64,000 bases of DNA from Mycolicibacterium peregrinum (GTDB lineage Bacteria > Actinomycetota > Actinomycetes > Mycobacteriales > Mycobacteriaceae), in assembly GCF_002102345.1 (NCBI RefSeq), contig NZ_LQPP01000028.1, positions 62,001 to 126,000 on the forward strand. Direction: 5' to 3'. Below the pieces are notes generated by a model. That model saw only the letters and a program-made list of their open reading frames with translations. It was not told the DNA's origin and made no database searches. The position numbers and the translations under genes were made by a program. Positions within the stretch are counted from its first letter, which is position 1; each line of letters begins with the position of its first letter. This document shows positions 26,685 through 36,126 of this stretch, piece by piece.

Positions 26685-27401
26685 ATGCAGCACATACCGG
26701 GCGGCTACCGAGCCCTGGTGGTCGACGACGAAGCTCCGCTTGCCGAGGTCATCGCCAGCTATCTGACCCGCGATCAATTCGAGGTCACCGTCGCCCACGA
26801 AGGGGCCGAGGCGCTGCGCCTCGCCCGCGAGGTCGACCCCGACGTGGTTGTCCTGGACCTCGGACTGCCCGGCATCGACGGCGTGGAAGTCTGCCGACAA
26901 TTGCGTACGTTCTCCGATGCCTACGTGGTGATGCTGACCGCCAGAGACACCGAGATGGACACCATCGTCGGCCTGTCGGTGGGCGCCGACGACTACATGA
27001 CCAAACCGTTCAGCCCGCGGGAACTGGTGGCCAGAGTGCGGGCCATGCTGCGCCGGCCCCGCGTCTCCTCCCCTGCGGCGGCCGACTTCCGGGTGTTCGG
27101 CGCGCTGCGTATCGACGTCGACGGACGTCAGGTTTTCCTCGACGACGAACCGATCATGCTGACGCGCACCGAATTCGACGTGCTTGCCGCTCTCTCGGCC
27201 CGGCCCGGAGTCGCACTGAGCCGTCGCCAGCTCCTCGAATCCGTATGGGAGACCACCTATGTCGGTAACGAACACCTCGTCGACGTCCATATCGGTCACC
27301 TCCGCCGTAAACTCGGCGACGACCCAGCCGACCCGCTGTACGTGATCACGGTGCGCGGCGTCGGATACCGCATGGGCACCGGGCAGGACGGCCAGCGATG
27401 A
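26685..27401 (+). CDS. OmpR-family response regulator
   Basis: A 238-residue two-component regulator: receiver domain (about 10-122) with acidic pair Asp14-Asp15, phospho-acceptor Asp58 in VVLDLGLPGIDG and the conserved Lys in TKPFSPREL, then an OmpR-type winged helix ending in VRGVGYRMG. It overlaps the sensor kinase gene by 4 nt. ATG at 26685 is used; an ATG at 26652 in the same frame lies 6 nt behind TATTAA and could be a leaderless start. Divergent from the copper operon, so a metal-responsive role is plausible but not shown. Confidence 0.85.
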   Translation: MQHIPGGYRALVVDDEAPLAEVIASYLTRDQFEVTVAHEGAEALRLAREVDPDVVVLDLGLPGIDGVEVCRQLRTFSDAYVVMLTARDTEMDTIVGLSVGADDYMTKPFSPRELVARVRAMLRRPRVSSPAAADFRVFGALRIDVDGRQVFLDDEPIMLTRTEFDVLAALSARPGVALSRRQLLESVWETTYVGNEHLVDVHIGHLRRKLGDDPADPLYVITVRGVGYRMGTGQDGQR

Positions 27402-28501
27402 CCGTCGGCCTGCGCACCCGGCTGCTGTCGGCCCAGGCCCTGGTGCTGGTCGCGGGTGCCGGCACCACCGGACTGGTGGCAGCCATCGTCGGGCCGCCGC
27501 TGTTCCGCGAACATCTGCACCGCGCAGGGGTTTCCGGCGACTCGGCCGAGCAGATGCACGCCGAGGAGGCCTACGTCTACGCCACGGCCATCTCGATCGC
27601 GGTCGCGTCCTGCGTCGCGATACTGGCGGCCCTGATCGTCACCTGGTATGTCGGCAGGCGGCTGCAGCGATCCCTGACCGAGGTGACCCGGGCCGCGACA
27701 GCCATCGCCGACGGCCACTACGACTCGCGGGTGCCACCGGCCCATCTCGGTGACGAATTCGACTCCCTGGCCAGCTCTTTCAACCAGATGGCCGGACGAC
27801 TGGAGGCTGTCGACGCCGGTCGTCGCCGGCTGTTCAGCGACCTTGCTCATGAGATCCGCACTCCGGTTTCGGTATTGGAGGCCTACTTCGAAGCCATCGA
27901 GGACGGAGTGAGAACCCTTGACCCCGAGACCGTCACGATGCTGCGCCAGCAGACCCACCGGCTGGTCCGGTTCGCCGGCGACGCTGCCGCCCTGGCCAAG
28001 GCCGAGGAGAGCCCGGCCACGATCACCCCGGTACCGGTCGCGACACGCACTGTGGTGGCGGCCGCCGTCGCCGCGGCGCAGGACCGGTTCGACGACAAGG
28101 GCGTGACGCTGCGGTCCCAGGTCGCCGAGGACCTGCCGGCGTTGTGGGCCGATCCCCACCGGCTGGCCCAGGTTCTGGGCAACCTGCTCGACAACGCGCT
28201 GCGACACACTCCGGCCGGAGGACAGGTGACGATCGGCGCCAGCACCGGTCCCGAGAGCGGCACCCTGACGCTGACCGTGACAGATACCGGCGAGGGCATC
28301 CCCGCCGAGCACCTGCCCCATGTCTTCGAACGCTTCTACCGGGCCGACACCGCGCGCGACCGCGACCACGGCGGGTCAGGCATCGGGCTGGCGATCGTGA
28401 AGGCCCTGGTCGAAGGGCACCGCGGACGGATCGAGGTGACCAGCCCGGCGACCGGTGCGGGTACCGGGACCACCTTCACGATCGTCCTGCCGACCAGCTA
28501 G
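27398..28501 (+). CDS. Sensor histidine kinase
   Basis: A 367-residue membrane kinase: helix at about 11-32, a very short exterior loop of about 30 residues containing His and Met (EHLHRAGVSGDSAEQMHAEE), second helix about 61-84, HAMP domain, HisKA with phospho-acceptor His151 in LAHEIRTP, and an HATPase domain with N-box DNALRH and G-boxes DTGEGI and GGSGIGLAI. The small loop with His/Met would suit direct metal sensing. Coupled to the response regulator by ATGA. Its stop shares CTAG with the convergent DUF305 gene. Confidence 0.87.
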   Translation: MTVGLRTRLLSAQALVLVAGAGTTGLVAAIVGPPLFREHLHRAGVSGDSAEQMHAEEAYVYATAISIAVASCVAILAALIVTWYVGRRLQRSLTEVTRAATAIADGHYDSRVPPAHLGDEFDSLASSFNQMAGRLEAVDAGRRRLFSDLAHEIRTPVSVLEAYFEAIEDGVRTLDPETVTMLRQQTHRLVRFAGDAAALAKAEESPATITPVPVATRTVVAAAVAAAQDRFDDKGVTLRSQVAEDLPALWADPHRLAQVLGNLLDNALRHTPAGGQVTIGASTGPESGTLTLTVTDTGEGIPAEHLPHVFERFYRADTARDRDHGGSGIGLAIVKALVEGHRGRIEVTSPATGAGTGTTFTIVLPTS

Positions 28502-29160
28502 AGCGAACCCAGGATCTGGCGCATGGTGTCGATCTCCTGCTGCTGCGTCTTCACGATGGTGCGGGCCATCTCGACCGCAGCGGGATACTGACCGTTCTTG
28601 ATCTCATCCTGAGCCATGGTGATCGCGCCCTCGTGGTGGGCGATCATGTGCGTCAGGTACAGCTTCGCAGCCTCCGCGCCCTGCGCGTTGCGCAGCGCAG
28701 TCATGTCGGCCTCCGACACCATGCCCTGCATCGCGGGCATGTCGCCCTGCCCCATGTTGCCGTGGCCCATGTCGCCATGGCCCTGCTGCGGCGGCATCGG
28801 GGGCATCGGCGGGTTGCCCCACTGTGTCAGCCAGCCCTGCATCTGCGCGATCTCCGGAGCCTGTGCGCCCTTGATCTGGGTGGCCAGTTCGGTCACCCGC
28901 GCGTCGATGCCCTGCTTGGCCAGCAGCACGTCGCTCATCTCGACTGCCTGCTGATGGTGCGGAATCATGTGCTGGGCGAACATCACATCGGCGTCGTTGT
29001 GCGCCGATGCGCCCGCTTCACCCGGCGCCTGTGGGCTCGCCGCCGTGGCCGAGGTGGCAGTGGTCGCCTCGACCGCCCCGTCGGTGGACTGGTTGCTACA
29101 GCCGGCCACCAGGGCCGCCGCCACCACCGCGCCGGCACTCAGCATCATCAGTTTCGTCAT
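28498..29160 (-). CDS. DUF305 lipoprotein, Met/His-rich
   Basis: A 220-residue lipoprotein: lipobox VAGC with Cys21, a Thr/Ala linker, then a DUF305 (ferritin-like four-helix) domain. The two hallmark motifs HMIPHHQQAVEM and HMIAHHEGAITMA are present, with a Met/His/Gly-rich loop between them (MGHGNMGQGDMPAMQGM). DUF305 proteins often accompany copper resistance genes, and the loop looks like a copper or silver ligand set. It converges on the sensor kinase gene. Likely an envelope metal-binding protein of the same response. Confidence 0.82.
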   Translation of the reverse strand: MTKLMMLSAGAVVAAALVAGCSNQSTDGAVEATTATSATAASPQAPGEAGASAHNDADVMFAQHMIPHHQQAVEMSDVLLAKQGIDARVTELATQIKGAQAPEIAQMQGWLTQWGNPPMPPMPPQQGHGDMGHGNMGQGDMPAMQGMVSEADMTALRNAQGAEAAKLYLTHMIAHHEGAITMAQDEIKNGQYPAAVEMARTIVKTQQQEIDTMRQILGSL

Positions 29161-29223
29161 GCCTCAAGGTTCCCCAGGCTCGATGTGGCTGTCCTAGTCG
29201 TTCGATGAAGATTCGATAAAGGT

Positions 29224-30321
29224 CTACGCGATCCGGGCCCGGAACAGCTTGACGTCGTTCTTGACGCCCTTGAGGTGGCGGGCTCCGGCGAACGACCAGC
29301 TGAACCGGTCCCCCTCGCCGACCGCGGTCCGCGTGGACTCCGCTACGAGCACGGTCCCGGGCCGCGCCGCCCCGGTCACCCGACTGGCCAGATTCACCGA
29401 ACCACCGAACCAGTCACCGGCCCGGCTCACCGCCGGCCCGGTCGCCAGCCCGACGCGCAGCCGCGGGAACTCCTCATCGATTTCGGTGACCGCCACCAAC
29501 CGCAGCGCCGCATCCAGAAGCGCCGCCGCGTCGGTACTGACGAGCATCACCGCATCACCGATCGTCTTGATCAACCGCACCGGTCCGACCGCCACCTCGC
29601 GGGCCGCCTCCGCCAGCCGATTCGCCAGCCGCTCAAGGTCTTCGGGCTGCACCACCTCGCCCAGCCGGGTGAACCCCACGATGTCGGCGAACGCGATCGT
29701 GACCAGCCGCGCACCGGGCAGCGGAACCCCCTCCGCCCGCTCGGATGCGCTGACCGCCTCGGTCTCCATCGCGTGACGCAGTTGCACGAACAGCATGTCG
29801 GAGATCATCGGACCGATCAGCGGGGCCGCCTCGGCCACCAGTGCCTCACTTGCCTTGGCGGTTTCCAATTCCGTTGCCGCCGGTGTCAATACTGCCGCCA
29901 GCGCGGCGTAGCGCATCACCTCGGCGGCCCGGCTGAGCCCCTCGGAGAGCACCCGGGTGATCTGCACGATTTGATCCGGGTCGATACCCAGTTCCAGGAA
30001 GCGCTCGGCGAAGCCCACCGCCTCGGCGTCGGCCCGCAGCAGCACCGCGGCGTCCGGATCCTCGACCGTCGCCAGCCCCATCGCCCGCTGCAAGCGCTGC
30101 ACCAGCTCGACGTCCAGCCCTGTCTGCTCGCTGATCTCGCGGGTCGACACATAGGTGCCGTCATCCCCGGCCACCCGGCGCGAGGCCAGCAGCATCGGGG
30201 TGCCTGCCTGGCGGATCTGGTCGGCGCTGATGCCGCGAGCCAGAAGCCATTCGACCAGCTCGGCGCGCTGCTCAGCGGCCTCGCCGTCAAGTCCGTCCAG
30301 GAGTGTGGGGTCGGCCGTCAT
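29224..30321 (-). CDS. Class III adenylyl cyclase with N-terminal regulatory domain (Rv1264-like)
   Basis: A 365-residue cytoplasmic cyclase. Residues 1-190 form an all-helical regulatory domain; the catalytic domain from about 205 has metal ligands Asp212 ([11 protein letters not shown]) and Asp256 ([10 protein letters not shown]), and a transition-state segment [13 protein letters not shown]. The architecture is that of Rv1264, whose N-terminal domain is autoinhibitory and pH-sensing (397 aa there). ATG at 30321 leaves 4 nt to the upstream regulator; an ATG at 30348 would overlap it. Makes cAMP, probably in response to acid or lipid cues if the homology holds. Confidence 0.85.
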   Translation of the reverse strand: MTADPTLLDGLDGEAAEQRAELVEWLLARGISADQIRQAGTPMLLASRRVAGDDGTYVSTREISEQTGLDVELVQRLQRAMGLATVEDPDAAVLLRADAEAVGFAERFLELGIDPDQIVQITRVLSEGLSRAAEVMRYAALAAVLTPAATELETAKASEALVAEAAPLIGPMISDMLFVQLRHAMETEAVSASERAEGVPLPGARLVTIAFADIVGFTRLGEVVQPEDLERLANRLAEAAREVAVGPVRLIKTIGDAVMLVSTDAAALLDAALRLVAVTEIDEEFPRLRVGLATGPAVSRAGDWFGGSVNLASRVTGAARPGTVLVAESTRTAVGEGDRFSWSFAGARHLKGVKNDVKLFRARIA

Positions 30322-30325
30322 CAGG

Positions 30326-31606
30326 TCAAGGTATACCGCGCACCGCATGAACCGCCGGAGCCGTCGACGAGGTGAGCAGCATCGACATGTCCTGCGGGTA
30401 CCGAACGTCCACGACCACCGAATCCCCGAACCGGTAGGGCCTACCCGCCACCAGGCCGGCGAACTGCTTACGCAGACGCGACATTTCGGCGCGTACGGTC
30501 ACCACCCGCGACCGGTCACCGTAGAGGTCCTCGGCGAGTTCCGGTGCCGACCGGCCCTGCTCGCTGGTCGCCAGCACCAGCAGGATCTCGGCGTGACGGC
30601 TGGAGATGCTGCGCCGCCAATTGCCGAACTGGCCGGCCATCTCCAGCGACGGCTCCCCGTCGCGCAGGTCGAGGATGACCTTCGATGGTGCTGCAGTGGA
30701 CTCCGCGTCGTCCGCCACCCGGACCAGCCACCCGCCCGGCAACGACTCCACATCGCACATTCCCAGCGGCGGGATCCACACGCGGCCAGGTAAACCATTC
30801 TCGGGCAACAGTATTCGATTGTGCATCGGCAATGACGCCACCGCCGCCACCCAGCCCTCGGCGTCGACCGCCAGCGCCGGACCACCCACCCTTGCCAGCA
30901 TCGGCGCGGCGACCGTGCGCAACTGGTTCAATGTCCGGTCGTGCGCTTCGCGGAGCTGGGATTCGGCCAGCCGCGCAACCAGATCCACCAGGGCCACCGT
31001 CGTCGGGTGCACCGTCGGAGCCGGGCCCGACACGTCGACCACCCCGATCACCTGCCCGGTGCGCGGATCGCGGATCGGGGCACCGGCGCACGTCCACGGG
31101 TGGTGACTGCGCAGGAAGTGCTCGGCCGAGAAGATCTGCACCGCGCGATGGGAGGCCAGCGCGGTGCCGATGCCGTTGGTGCCCACCGCGTTCTCACTCC
31201 AGGACGCACCCTCGATGAAACCCAGCCGGTCGGCGAGGCCCAGCACTCGCGGCGATCCGGACCGCCACAGCACCCGACCGCGGGCATCGGCGATGACCAG
31301 GATGTTGTCGCCCTCTTCGATCACCGATTCGAGCCCGCGCGTGACCTCGTCGAGTACCGACATCAACCCCGACTGTTGCCTGAGCAAGTCCAGCCCGGTG
31401 GTCTCGACGCGGGGCGGGATGTGATGGTCGGGGTTGATCCCCTTGGCCCGCAACCTGTTCCAGGAATCTTCGATCACCGAACGCGGACGCGCGGGCGCGC
31501 GGTCACCTGACATGGTCGCGTCGTACACCGCCGACAACAGCATCGCGTAACGCCGCGGGTCCTCACCAGAGGAAACCGCGGGCTCGGGTACCGACGAACC
31601 AGCCAT
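30326..31606 (-). CDS. GAF-domain transcriptional regulator (AcoR-like sensor, no AAA domain)
   Basis: A 426-residue protein. The N-terminal segment [19 protein letters not shown] and the central GAF region ([15 protein letters not shown], then [16 protein letters not shown]) are hallmarks of AcoR/DhaR-type activators, but the sigma-54 AAA domain is missing. Instead the C-terminus holds a winged-helix-like region ([20 protein letters not shown] to RLRKQFAG). Such proteins regulate alcohol, acetoin or butanediol oxidation in actinobacteria. The neighbouring butanediol-dehydrogenase-like gene is the obvious target. Start is ATG 31606 or the GTG directly before it. Confidence 0.8.
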   Translation of the reverse strand: MAGSSVPEPAVSSGEDPRRYAMLLSAVYDATMSGDRAPARPRSVIEDSWNRLRAKGINPDHHIPPRVETTGLDLLRQQSGLMSVLDEVTRGLESVIEEGDNILVIADARGRVLWRSGSPRVLGLADRLGFIEGASWSENAVGTNGIGTALASHRAVQIFSAEHFLRSHHPWTCAGAPIRDPRTGQVIGVVDVSGPAPTVHPTTVALVDLVARLAESQLREAHDRTLNQLRTVAAPMLARVGGPALAVDAEGWVAAVASLPMHNRILLPENGLPGRVWIPPLGMCDVESLPGGWLVRVADDAESTAAPSKVILDLRDGEPSLEMAGQFGNWRRSISSRHAEILLVLATSEQGRSAPELAEDLYGDRSRVVTVRAEMSRLRKQFAGLVAGRPYRFGDSVVVDVRYPQDMSMLLTSSTAPAVHAVRGIP

Positions 31607-31683
31607 CACCGCCGATTGTGCTCCACATCACAACGTGACGCCACGACAACCCACCGATCCACAAACTAACCCTCGCGTCAAAT

Positions 31684-31701
31684 CCGCCGGGCCATCGGCG
31701 G
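31684..31701 (-). terminator. Hairpin after the dehydrogenase gene
   Basis: CCGCCG (31684-31689) and CGGCGG (31696-31701) form a 6-bp GC stem with a 6-nt loop, 54 nt beyond the stop of the minus-strand dehydrogenase. The hairpin may separate it from the regulator gene; no T-tract follows. Confidence 0.4.
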
Positions 31702-31754
31702 CATGCTTGAATGTTTTTGCTTTGTCAGCTATTTCAGACCCGTGCCCGGCGATG

Positions 31755-32810
31755 TCACGATGCGCCCGCGCTCGGGTCGACCAGAACCTTCATCTTTTTA
31801 CCTGCATGCAGAGCCTCGAATCCCTCGTCGATCACCTCGTCGATGGCAATGGGAGTGACCCACCCCGTCGGGTCGTACAGCCCCTGCGCCATGAGATCGA
31901 TGACCGCCTCGAAGTCGGCCGAGGTATAGCACAGTGAGCCCTGGATCCTGGATTCGTTCATCACCAGGTTGAGCAGCGGTGTCGCGAGCGGTTTCTCGTA
32001 GATCGCGACACTGATCGTCGGTCTGCGCGCCCCCACACACGCTGTCGCCGCGGCGATGGCCGGCGCGACCCCGGCAGCGTCATACGCCGCGTCGGCACCC
32101 CGGCCGTCGGTGCGATCGGCGATGAACGCGGGAACATCGGTCGCGGTCGGATCCAGGGTCCTGGCCCCGAGCGCCTCGATCGCCGCGCGCCGGGTGGGCG
32201 ACGGCTCCACCACGAACACGTCGTCGAGCCCCTTGCCGCGCAGCGCAAACCAGAGGCCGATGCCGATCGGACCGGCCCCGAAGATCACCGCAGTATGCAG
32301 CGGACCAACCTCCCCGAGAGTCGCGGCGTGGTAGGCCACCGACATCGGTTCGACCAGCGCGCCCAGTTCGAGCGACACGTTGTCGGGCAGGCGGTGCAAC
32401 ATGTCCGCCGGAACGACGGTGTACTCGGCCATGCCGCCGTCGGACATCAGTCCGTGAAAACCGATCTGCTGACAGATGTTGTAGGTGCCGGCCCGGCACG
32501 GCGCGCAATTGCCGCATCGGTAAATGGGCTCGATCGCAACCCGGTCGCCGGGCCCGTACCCGGTGACACCGGTACCCACCTCGGTGATGGTTCCGGAGAA
32601 CTCGTGTCCCATGGTCAGCGGCAACTGCCTGCCGGTCAACGGATGCGGCTCGGTGGGCACAAAAATCGGGCCTGCGTAATATTCGTGCAGGTCAGTGCCA
32701 CAGATGCCATTGAAACCGACTTTGACCTTGACGGTGCCGGGCATGGGGTCAGGCTCCGGGACATCGGCGATCTCGACCTTGTTCGGTCCGTAGTACACGG
32801 CTGCTTTCAT
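31755..32810 (-). CDS. Zinc-dependent alcohol dehydrogenase, 2,3-butanediol dehydrogenase-like
   Basis: A 351-residue medium-chain dehydrogenase. Catalytic zinc ligands are Cys in GICGTDLHEY and His/Glu in TMGHEFSG; structural zinc Cys residues lie in YRCGNCAPCRAGTYNIC. The Rossmann motif is GAGPIG. The EYYAGP..P substitution pattern after the first zinc site is typical of (R,R)-butanediol and related polyol dehydrogenases. ATG at 32810 begins the family N-terminus MKAAVYYGPNKVEI. Divergent from the FMO-like gene across GCAAC repeats, and probably activated by the GAF regulator downstream. Confidence 0.85.
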   Translation of the reverse strand: MKAAVYYGPNKVEIADVPEPDPMPGTVKVKVGFNGICGTDLHEYYAGPIFVPTEPHPLTGRQLPLTMGHEFSGTITEVGTGVTGYGPGDRVAIEPIYRCGNCAPCRAGTYNICQQIGFHGLMSDGGMAEYTVVPADMLHRLPDNVSLELGALVEPMSVAYHAATLGEVGPLHTAVIFGAGPIGIGLWFALRGKGLDDVFVVEPSPTRRAAIEALGARTLDPTATDVPAFIADRTDGRGADAAYDAAGVAPAIAAATACVGARRPTISVAIYEKPLATPLLNLVMNESRIQGSLCYTSADFEAVIDLMAQGLYDPTGWVTPIAIDEVIDEGFEALHAGKKMKVLVDPSAGAS

Positions 32811-32850
32811 GGTGGATGTTTCTAGGCCCATGCCCCTACGTGGCGTAAGG

Positions 32851-32934
32851 GTTGCAAGGCGTTGCGACGTATTCCCGCAGTTCTTTTCGCACGCAAATGC
32901 CGGGCCGGATGCAACCCCGTGCAACCCTTGTTGC
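32851..32934. promoter_or_regulatory. GCAAC/GTTGC repeat cluster between divergent oxidoreductase genes
   Basis: GTTGC occurs at 32851-32855 and 32861-32865, and GCAAC at 32911-32915 and 32921-32925; each pair is spaced by exactly 10 bp. A perfect dyad GCAAC-CCTT-GTTGC spans 32921-32934. Half-sites spaced one helical turn and mirrored towards each divergent gene look like binding sites for one activator, most simply the nearby GAF regulator. Confidence 0.6.
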
Positions 32935-32963
32935 GGTGTTTTACACAGTGTGGGCTGGGCCAC

Positions 32964-34793
32964 ATGACACAGACCACCGCCGCACCGCTGACCACACTGT
33001 CACCGCAGGAGCGGGTTGACACCTGGCTGGCCGACTTCGAGTCCGCGCTCGCTGACCGGGACATCGAACGCGTCGTGGGGAAGTTCGCGACCGACAGCTT
33101 CTGGCGGGATCTGGTCTCGTTCACCTGGAACCTCAAGACCGTCGAGGGCCGCGAGGGCATCACCGACATGCTGGCCGCGCGGCTGAACGACACCGACCCC
33201 TCGGGATTCCGGACGGCAGAAACCCCCACCGAGGACTTCGACGGTGAGCACGTCATCACCTCGGCATTCATCGAGTTCGAGACCTCGGCGGGTCGCGGCA
33301 AGGGCCACCTGCGGCTGCGCGACGAACTGGGCTGGACCCTGTTGACCACGCTGCAGGAACTCAAGGGCCACGAGGAGCGTAAGGGCGCAAACCGGCCGTT
33401 GGGCGCGATACACGGCTCTGATCCAGACACCCGCTCGTGGTCTGAGAAGCGTCTCGACGAGGAGCTCACCCTGGGCTATTCCGAGCAGCCCTACACCCTG
33501 GTCATCGGCGGTGGGCAGGGCGGCATCGCCCTCGGCGCCCGGCTGCGCCAACTCGGAGTGCCCGCCATCGTCGTCGATCAACACGAACGCCCCGGAGACC
33601 AGTGGCGCAAACGCTACAAGTCGCTGTGCCTGCACGACCCGGTCTGGTATGACCACCTGCCGTATCTGCCCTTCCCGGCGAACTGGCCGGTGTTCGCCCC
33701 CAAGGACAAGATCGGCGACTGGCTCGAGTTCTACACCCGGGTAATGGAAGTGCCCTACTGGAGCTCGACCACCTGCCTGTCCGCCACCTACGACGAAGAC
33801 GAACAGCGATGGACCGTCGAGGTCAACCGCAACGGCGAAGCGGTAACCCTGCGGCCGGTGCAGCTCGTGCTCGCGACCGGCATGTCGGGAAAACCCAACA
33901 TTCCGACGCTGCCTGGCCAGGAAGTGTTCCGGGGCGAACAACACCATTCCAGCCACCACCCCGGCCCGGACCGGTACGTCGGCAAGCGCGCCGTGGTGAT
34001 CGGTGCCAACAACTCAGCCCACGACATCTGTAAGGCGTTGTACGAGAACGACGTCGACGTGACGATGGTCCAGCGATCCTCTACCCACATCGTCAAGTCG
34101 GACTCGCTGATGGAGCTGGGCCTTGGCGCCCTGTACTCAGAACGCGCAGTGGCAGCCGGAATGACCACCGAGAAGGCTGATCTGACCTTCGCGTCACTGC
34201 CGTACGCCATCATGGCCGACTTCCAGCGGCCCATCTACGACGCGATCCGCCAGCGCGACAAGGACTTCTACGCGCGACTGGAAGCCGCCGGATTCGACCT
34301 GGACTTCGGCGACGACGACTCCGGTCTGTTCATGAAATACCTGCGCCGCGGCTCGGGCTACTACATCGACGTCGGTGCCTGCGAACTGGTCGCCGACGGC
34401 AGCATCAAACTCGCCCACGGCGAGATCGAGCGGCTGACCGAAAACTCGGTGATCCTGGCCGACGGCACCGAACTGCCCGCCGATGTGGTGGTGTACGCCA
34501 CCGGGTTCGGATCGATGAACGGCTGGGCGGCAGACCTGATCAGCCAGGAAGTCGCCGACCGGATCGGCAAGGTGTGGGGTCTGGGTTCCGGCACCACCAA
34601 GGACCCCGGTCCGTGGGAAGGCGAACAACGCAACATGTGGAAGCCCACCCAACAGCCCAACCTGTGGCTGCACGGCGGGAATCTGCACCAATCCCGGCAC
34701 TATTCGCTGTATCTGGCGTTGCAGCTCAAGGCCCGCTACGAAGGCCTGGAAACGCCGGTGTACGGACTGCAGGAGGTCCACCACCTGAGCTGA
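32964..34793 (+). CDS. Flavin-containing monooxygenase with N-terminal SnoaL-like domain
   Basis: A 609-residue FAD/NADPH enzyme. Residues about 10-140 look like an NTF2/SnoaL-like domain, followed by the flavin domain with dinucleotide motif GGGQGG (182-187), the FMO-type segment EVFRGEQHHSSHHPG and a second nucleotide motif VVIGANNSAHD. YATGF marks the C-terminal FAD contact. Such fused proteins occur widely in actinobacteria and are annotated as NAD(P)/FAD oxidoreductases; a Baeyer-Villiger or N/S-oxidation activity is possible. ATG at 32964 is used. Shares a divergent control region with the butanediol-dehydrogenase-like gene. A strong hairpin follows the stop. Confidence 0.82.
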   Translation: MTQTTAAPLTTLSPQERVDTWLADFESALADRDIERVVGKFATDSFWRDLVSFTWNLKTVEGREGITDMLAARLNDTDPSGFRTAETPTEDFDGEHVITSAFIEFETSAGRGKGHLRLRDELGWTLLTTLQELKGHEERKGANRPLGAIHGSDPDTRSWSEKRLDEELTLGYSEQPYTLVIGGGQGGIALGARLRQLGVPAIVVDQHERPGDQWRKRYKSLCLHDPVWYDHLPYLPFPANWPVFAPKDKIGDWLEFYTRVMEVPYWSSTTCLSATYDEDEQRWTVEVNRNGEAVTLRPVQLVLATGMSGKPNIPTLPGQEVFRGEQHHSSHHPGPDRYVGKRAVVIGANNSAHDICKALYENDVDVTMVQRSSTHIVKSDSLMELGLGALYSERAVAAGMTTEKADLTFASLPYAIMADFQRPIYDAIRQRDKDFYARLEAAGFDLDFGDDDSGLFMKYLRRGSGYYIDVGACELVADGSIKLAHGEIERLTENSVILADGTELPADVVVYATGFGSMNGWAADLISQEVADRIGKVWGLGSGTTKDPGPWEGEQRNMWKPTQQPNLWLHGGNLHQSRHYSLYLALQLKARYEGLETPVYGLQEVHHLS

Positions 34794-34806
34794 CGACTTA
34801 CGACAT

Positions 34807-34847
34807 GGCGCCCCGAACGTGACTCCCCCCACGCCGTTCGGGGCGCC
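34807..34847 (+). terminator. Strong 13-bp hairpin downstream of the FMO gene
   Basis: GGCGCCCCGAACG (34807-34819) and CGTTCGGGGCGCC (34835-34847) are perfect inverted copies with a 15-nt loop, starting 14 nt after the stop codon. No U-tract follows, as is common for mycobacterial terminators. Its position excludes an earlier start for the next gene. Confidence 0.7.
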
Positions 34848-34875
34848 CGCGTGTGTGCGGGGTATACATGCGAGG

Positions 34876-35580
34876 GTGCGTCGATGGTTGTGGAGTCTCG
34901 CCGTTCTGCTGATCGTCGCGGTTACCGTGACCGCCGCCGGATACTGGGTGTCGAAGTCACGCACCTTCGTCCTCACCGGGCACCTGGTGCACCGGGTCGA
35001 CACCTCGGCCAAGGTCGTCGCCCTCACCTTCGACGACGGCCCAACTACCCACACGCCTGACGTGCTGCGGATGCTCAGCGACGCCGGGGTTCGAGCCACC
35101 TTCTATCTCACCGGCGCGGAATTGAGCGCTGCACCGCAGTTCGGTACCGCGATCGCCACGGCGGGCCACGAGATCGGCAACCACAGCTACTCGCATCGAC
35201 GGATGGTGCTGACGTCGCCGGCCACCGTCGCCGACGAGATCGAACGCACCGACACCGCGATCCGTGCCACCGGGTACCAGGGCCCGATCACCTTCCGCCC
35301 GCCGTACGGCAAGAAGCTCTGGACACTGCCGCACTACCTGTCCACCCAGGATCGGACCATGGTGACCTGGGACGTCGAACCTGATTCGTCTTCCACCGCT
35401 GATGCCGATGCGATCGTGGCCGAGACGGTTTCCAAGGCACGGCCGGGCTCGATCATCCTGTTGCATGCCATGTATGACAGCCGCGCTTCTTCGCGTGCCG
35501 CCGTACCCCGGATCATCGACGAATTACGCTCGGGCGGTTACCGGTTCGTCACCGTATCCGAACTTCTGGCCGGCCCGTGA
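34876..35580 (+). CDS. Polysaccharide deacetylase (NodB domain), membrane-anchored or secreted
   Basis: A 234-residue carbohydrate esterase family 4 protein: short Arg-Arg N-terminus, one hydrophobic helix (about 5-24), then the NodB domain with TFDDGP (catalytic Asp and metal Asp), metal ligands in HEIGNHSYSHRRM, RPPYG and a C-terminal ILLHAM. It should remove acetyl groups from peptidoglycan or another glycan outside the membrane. The GTG at 34876 is 7 nt after a TATACA box and lacks a ribosome-binding site, so it may be leaderless; a GTG at 34855 is also possible. GTGA overlap with the DNA glycosylase gene. Confidence 0.78.
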   Translation: MRRWLWSLAVLLIVAVTVTAAGYWVSKSRTFVLTGHLVHRVDTSAKVVALTFDDGPTTHTPDVLRMLSDAGVRATFYLTGAELSAAPQFGTAIATAGHEIGNHSYSHRRMVLTSPATVADEIERTDTAIRATGYQGPITFRPPYGKKLWTLPHYLSTQDRTMVTWDVEPDSSSTADADAIVAETVSKARPGSIILLHAMYDSRASSRAAVPRIIDELRSGGYRFVTVSELLAGP

Positions 35581-36068
35581 CGGAGCTCCTGCACGGACTG
35601 GACCCCCTCCTCGGGCAGCGGCCCCGAGTACTGATCCTCGGCAACATGCCGAGCGTGATGTCGTTGGGCTCGGGCCAGTACTACGGCAATCCACGCAACG
35701 CGTTCTGGCGAATCACCGGGGCGCTGTTCGGGTTCGATGCCGCTGCTCCGTATCCGGACCGGGTGAGTGCACTCTGCGCGCACCGCGTCGCGGTCTGGGA
35801 CGTGCTCCGGTCCTGCCGTCGAGTCGGCAGCCTGGACTCCGCCGTCGAGCGGGACAGCATGGTGCCCAACGACTTTACGGCATTCTTCGCCGCCCACCCC
35901 ACGGTTGAACGGTTGATCTTCAACGGCGCTGCCGCGGAGACCAACTACCGGCGCCTGGTCGGCCCTCCCCCGTTGCCCAGCGCGCGGGCCCCCTCGACCA
36001 GTCCCGCCCAGACCATGCGCTTCGAGGGCAAACTGGCCGCCTGGCGGGCAGCACTGGAGACAAGCTGA
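35577..36068 (+). CDS. DNA-deoxyinosine/uracil glycosylase, UDG family 6 (HDG-like)
   Basis: A 163-residue member of the uracil-DNA glycosylase superfamily. The N-terminal motif LGNMPSVMSLGSGQYYGNPR continues into NAFWRI, matching hypoxanthine-DNA glycosylases (family 6), and the second motif is FNGAAA. It should excise hypoxanthine or uracil from DNA. The GTG start overlaps the deacetylase stop (GTGA). A second superfamily member (UdgB) lies 10 kb away, so the organism has at least two such enzymes here. Cytoplasmic, 163 residues as expected for the family. Confidence 0.8.
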   Translation: MTELLHGLDPLLGQRPRVLILGNMPSVMSLGSGQYYGNPRNAFWRITGALFGFDAAAPYPDRVSALCAHRVAVWDVLRSCRRVGSLDSAVERDSMVPNDFTAFFAAHPTVERLIFNGAAAETNYRRLVGPPPLPSARAPSTSPAQTMRFEGKLAAWRAALETS

Positions 36069-36126
36069 CAATATTCGGCGGTTGATCACCTGTTGCGACC
36101 CGATCGACCGTTACGCTTCGGCAACC

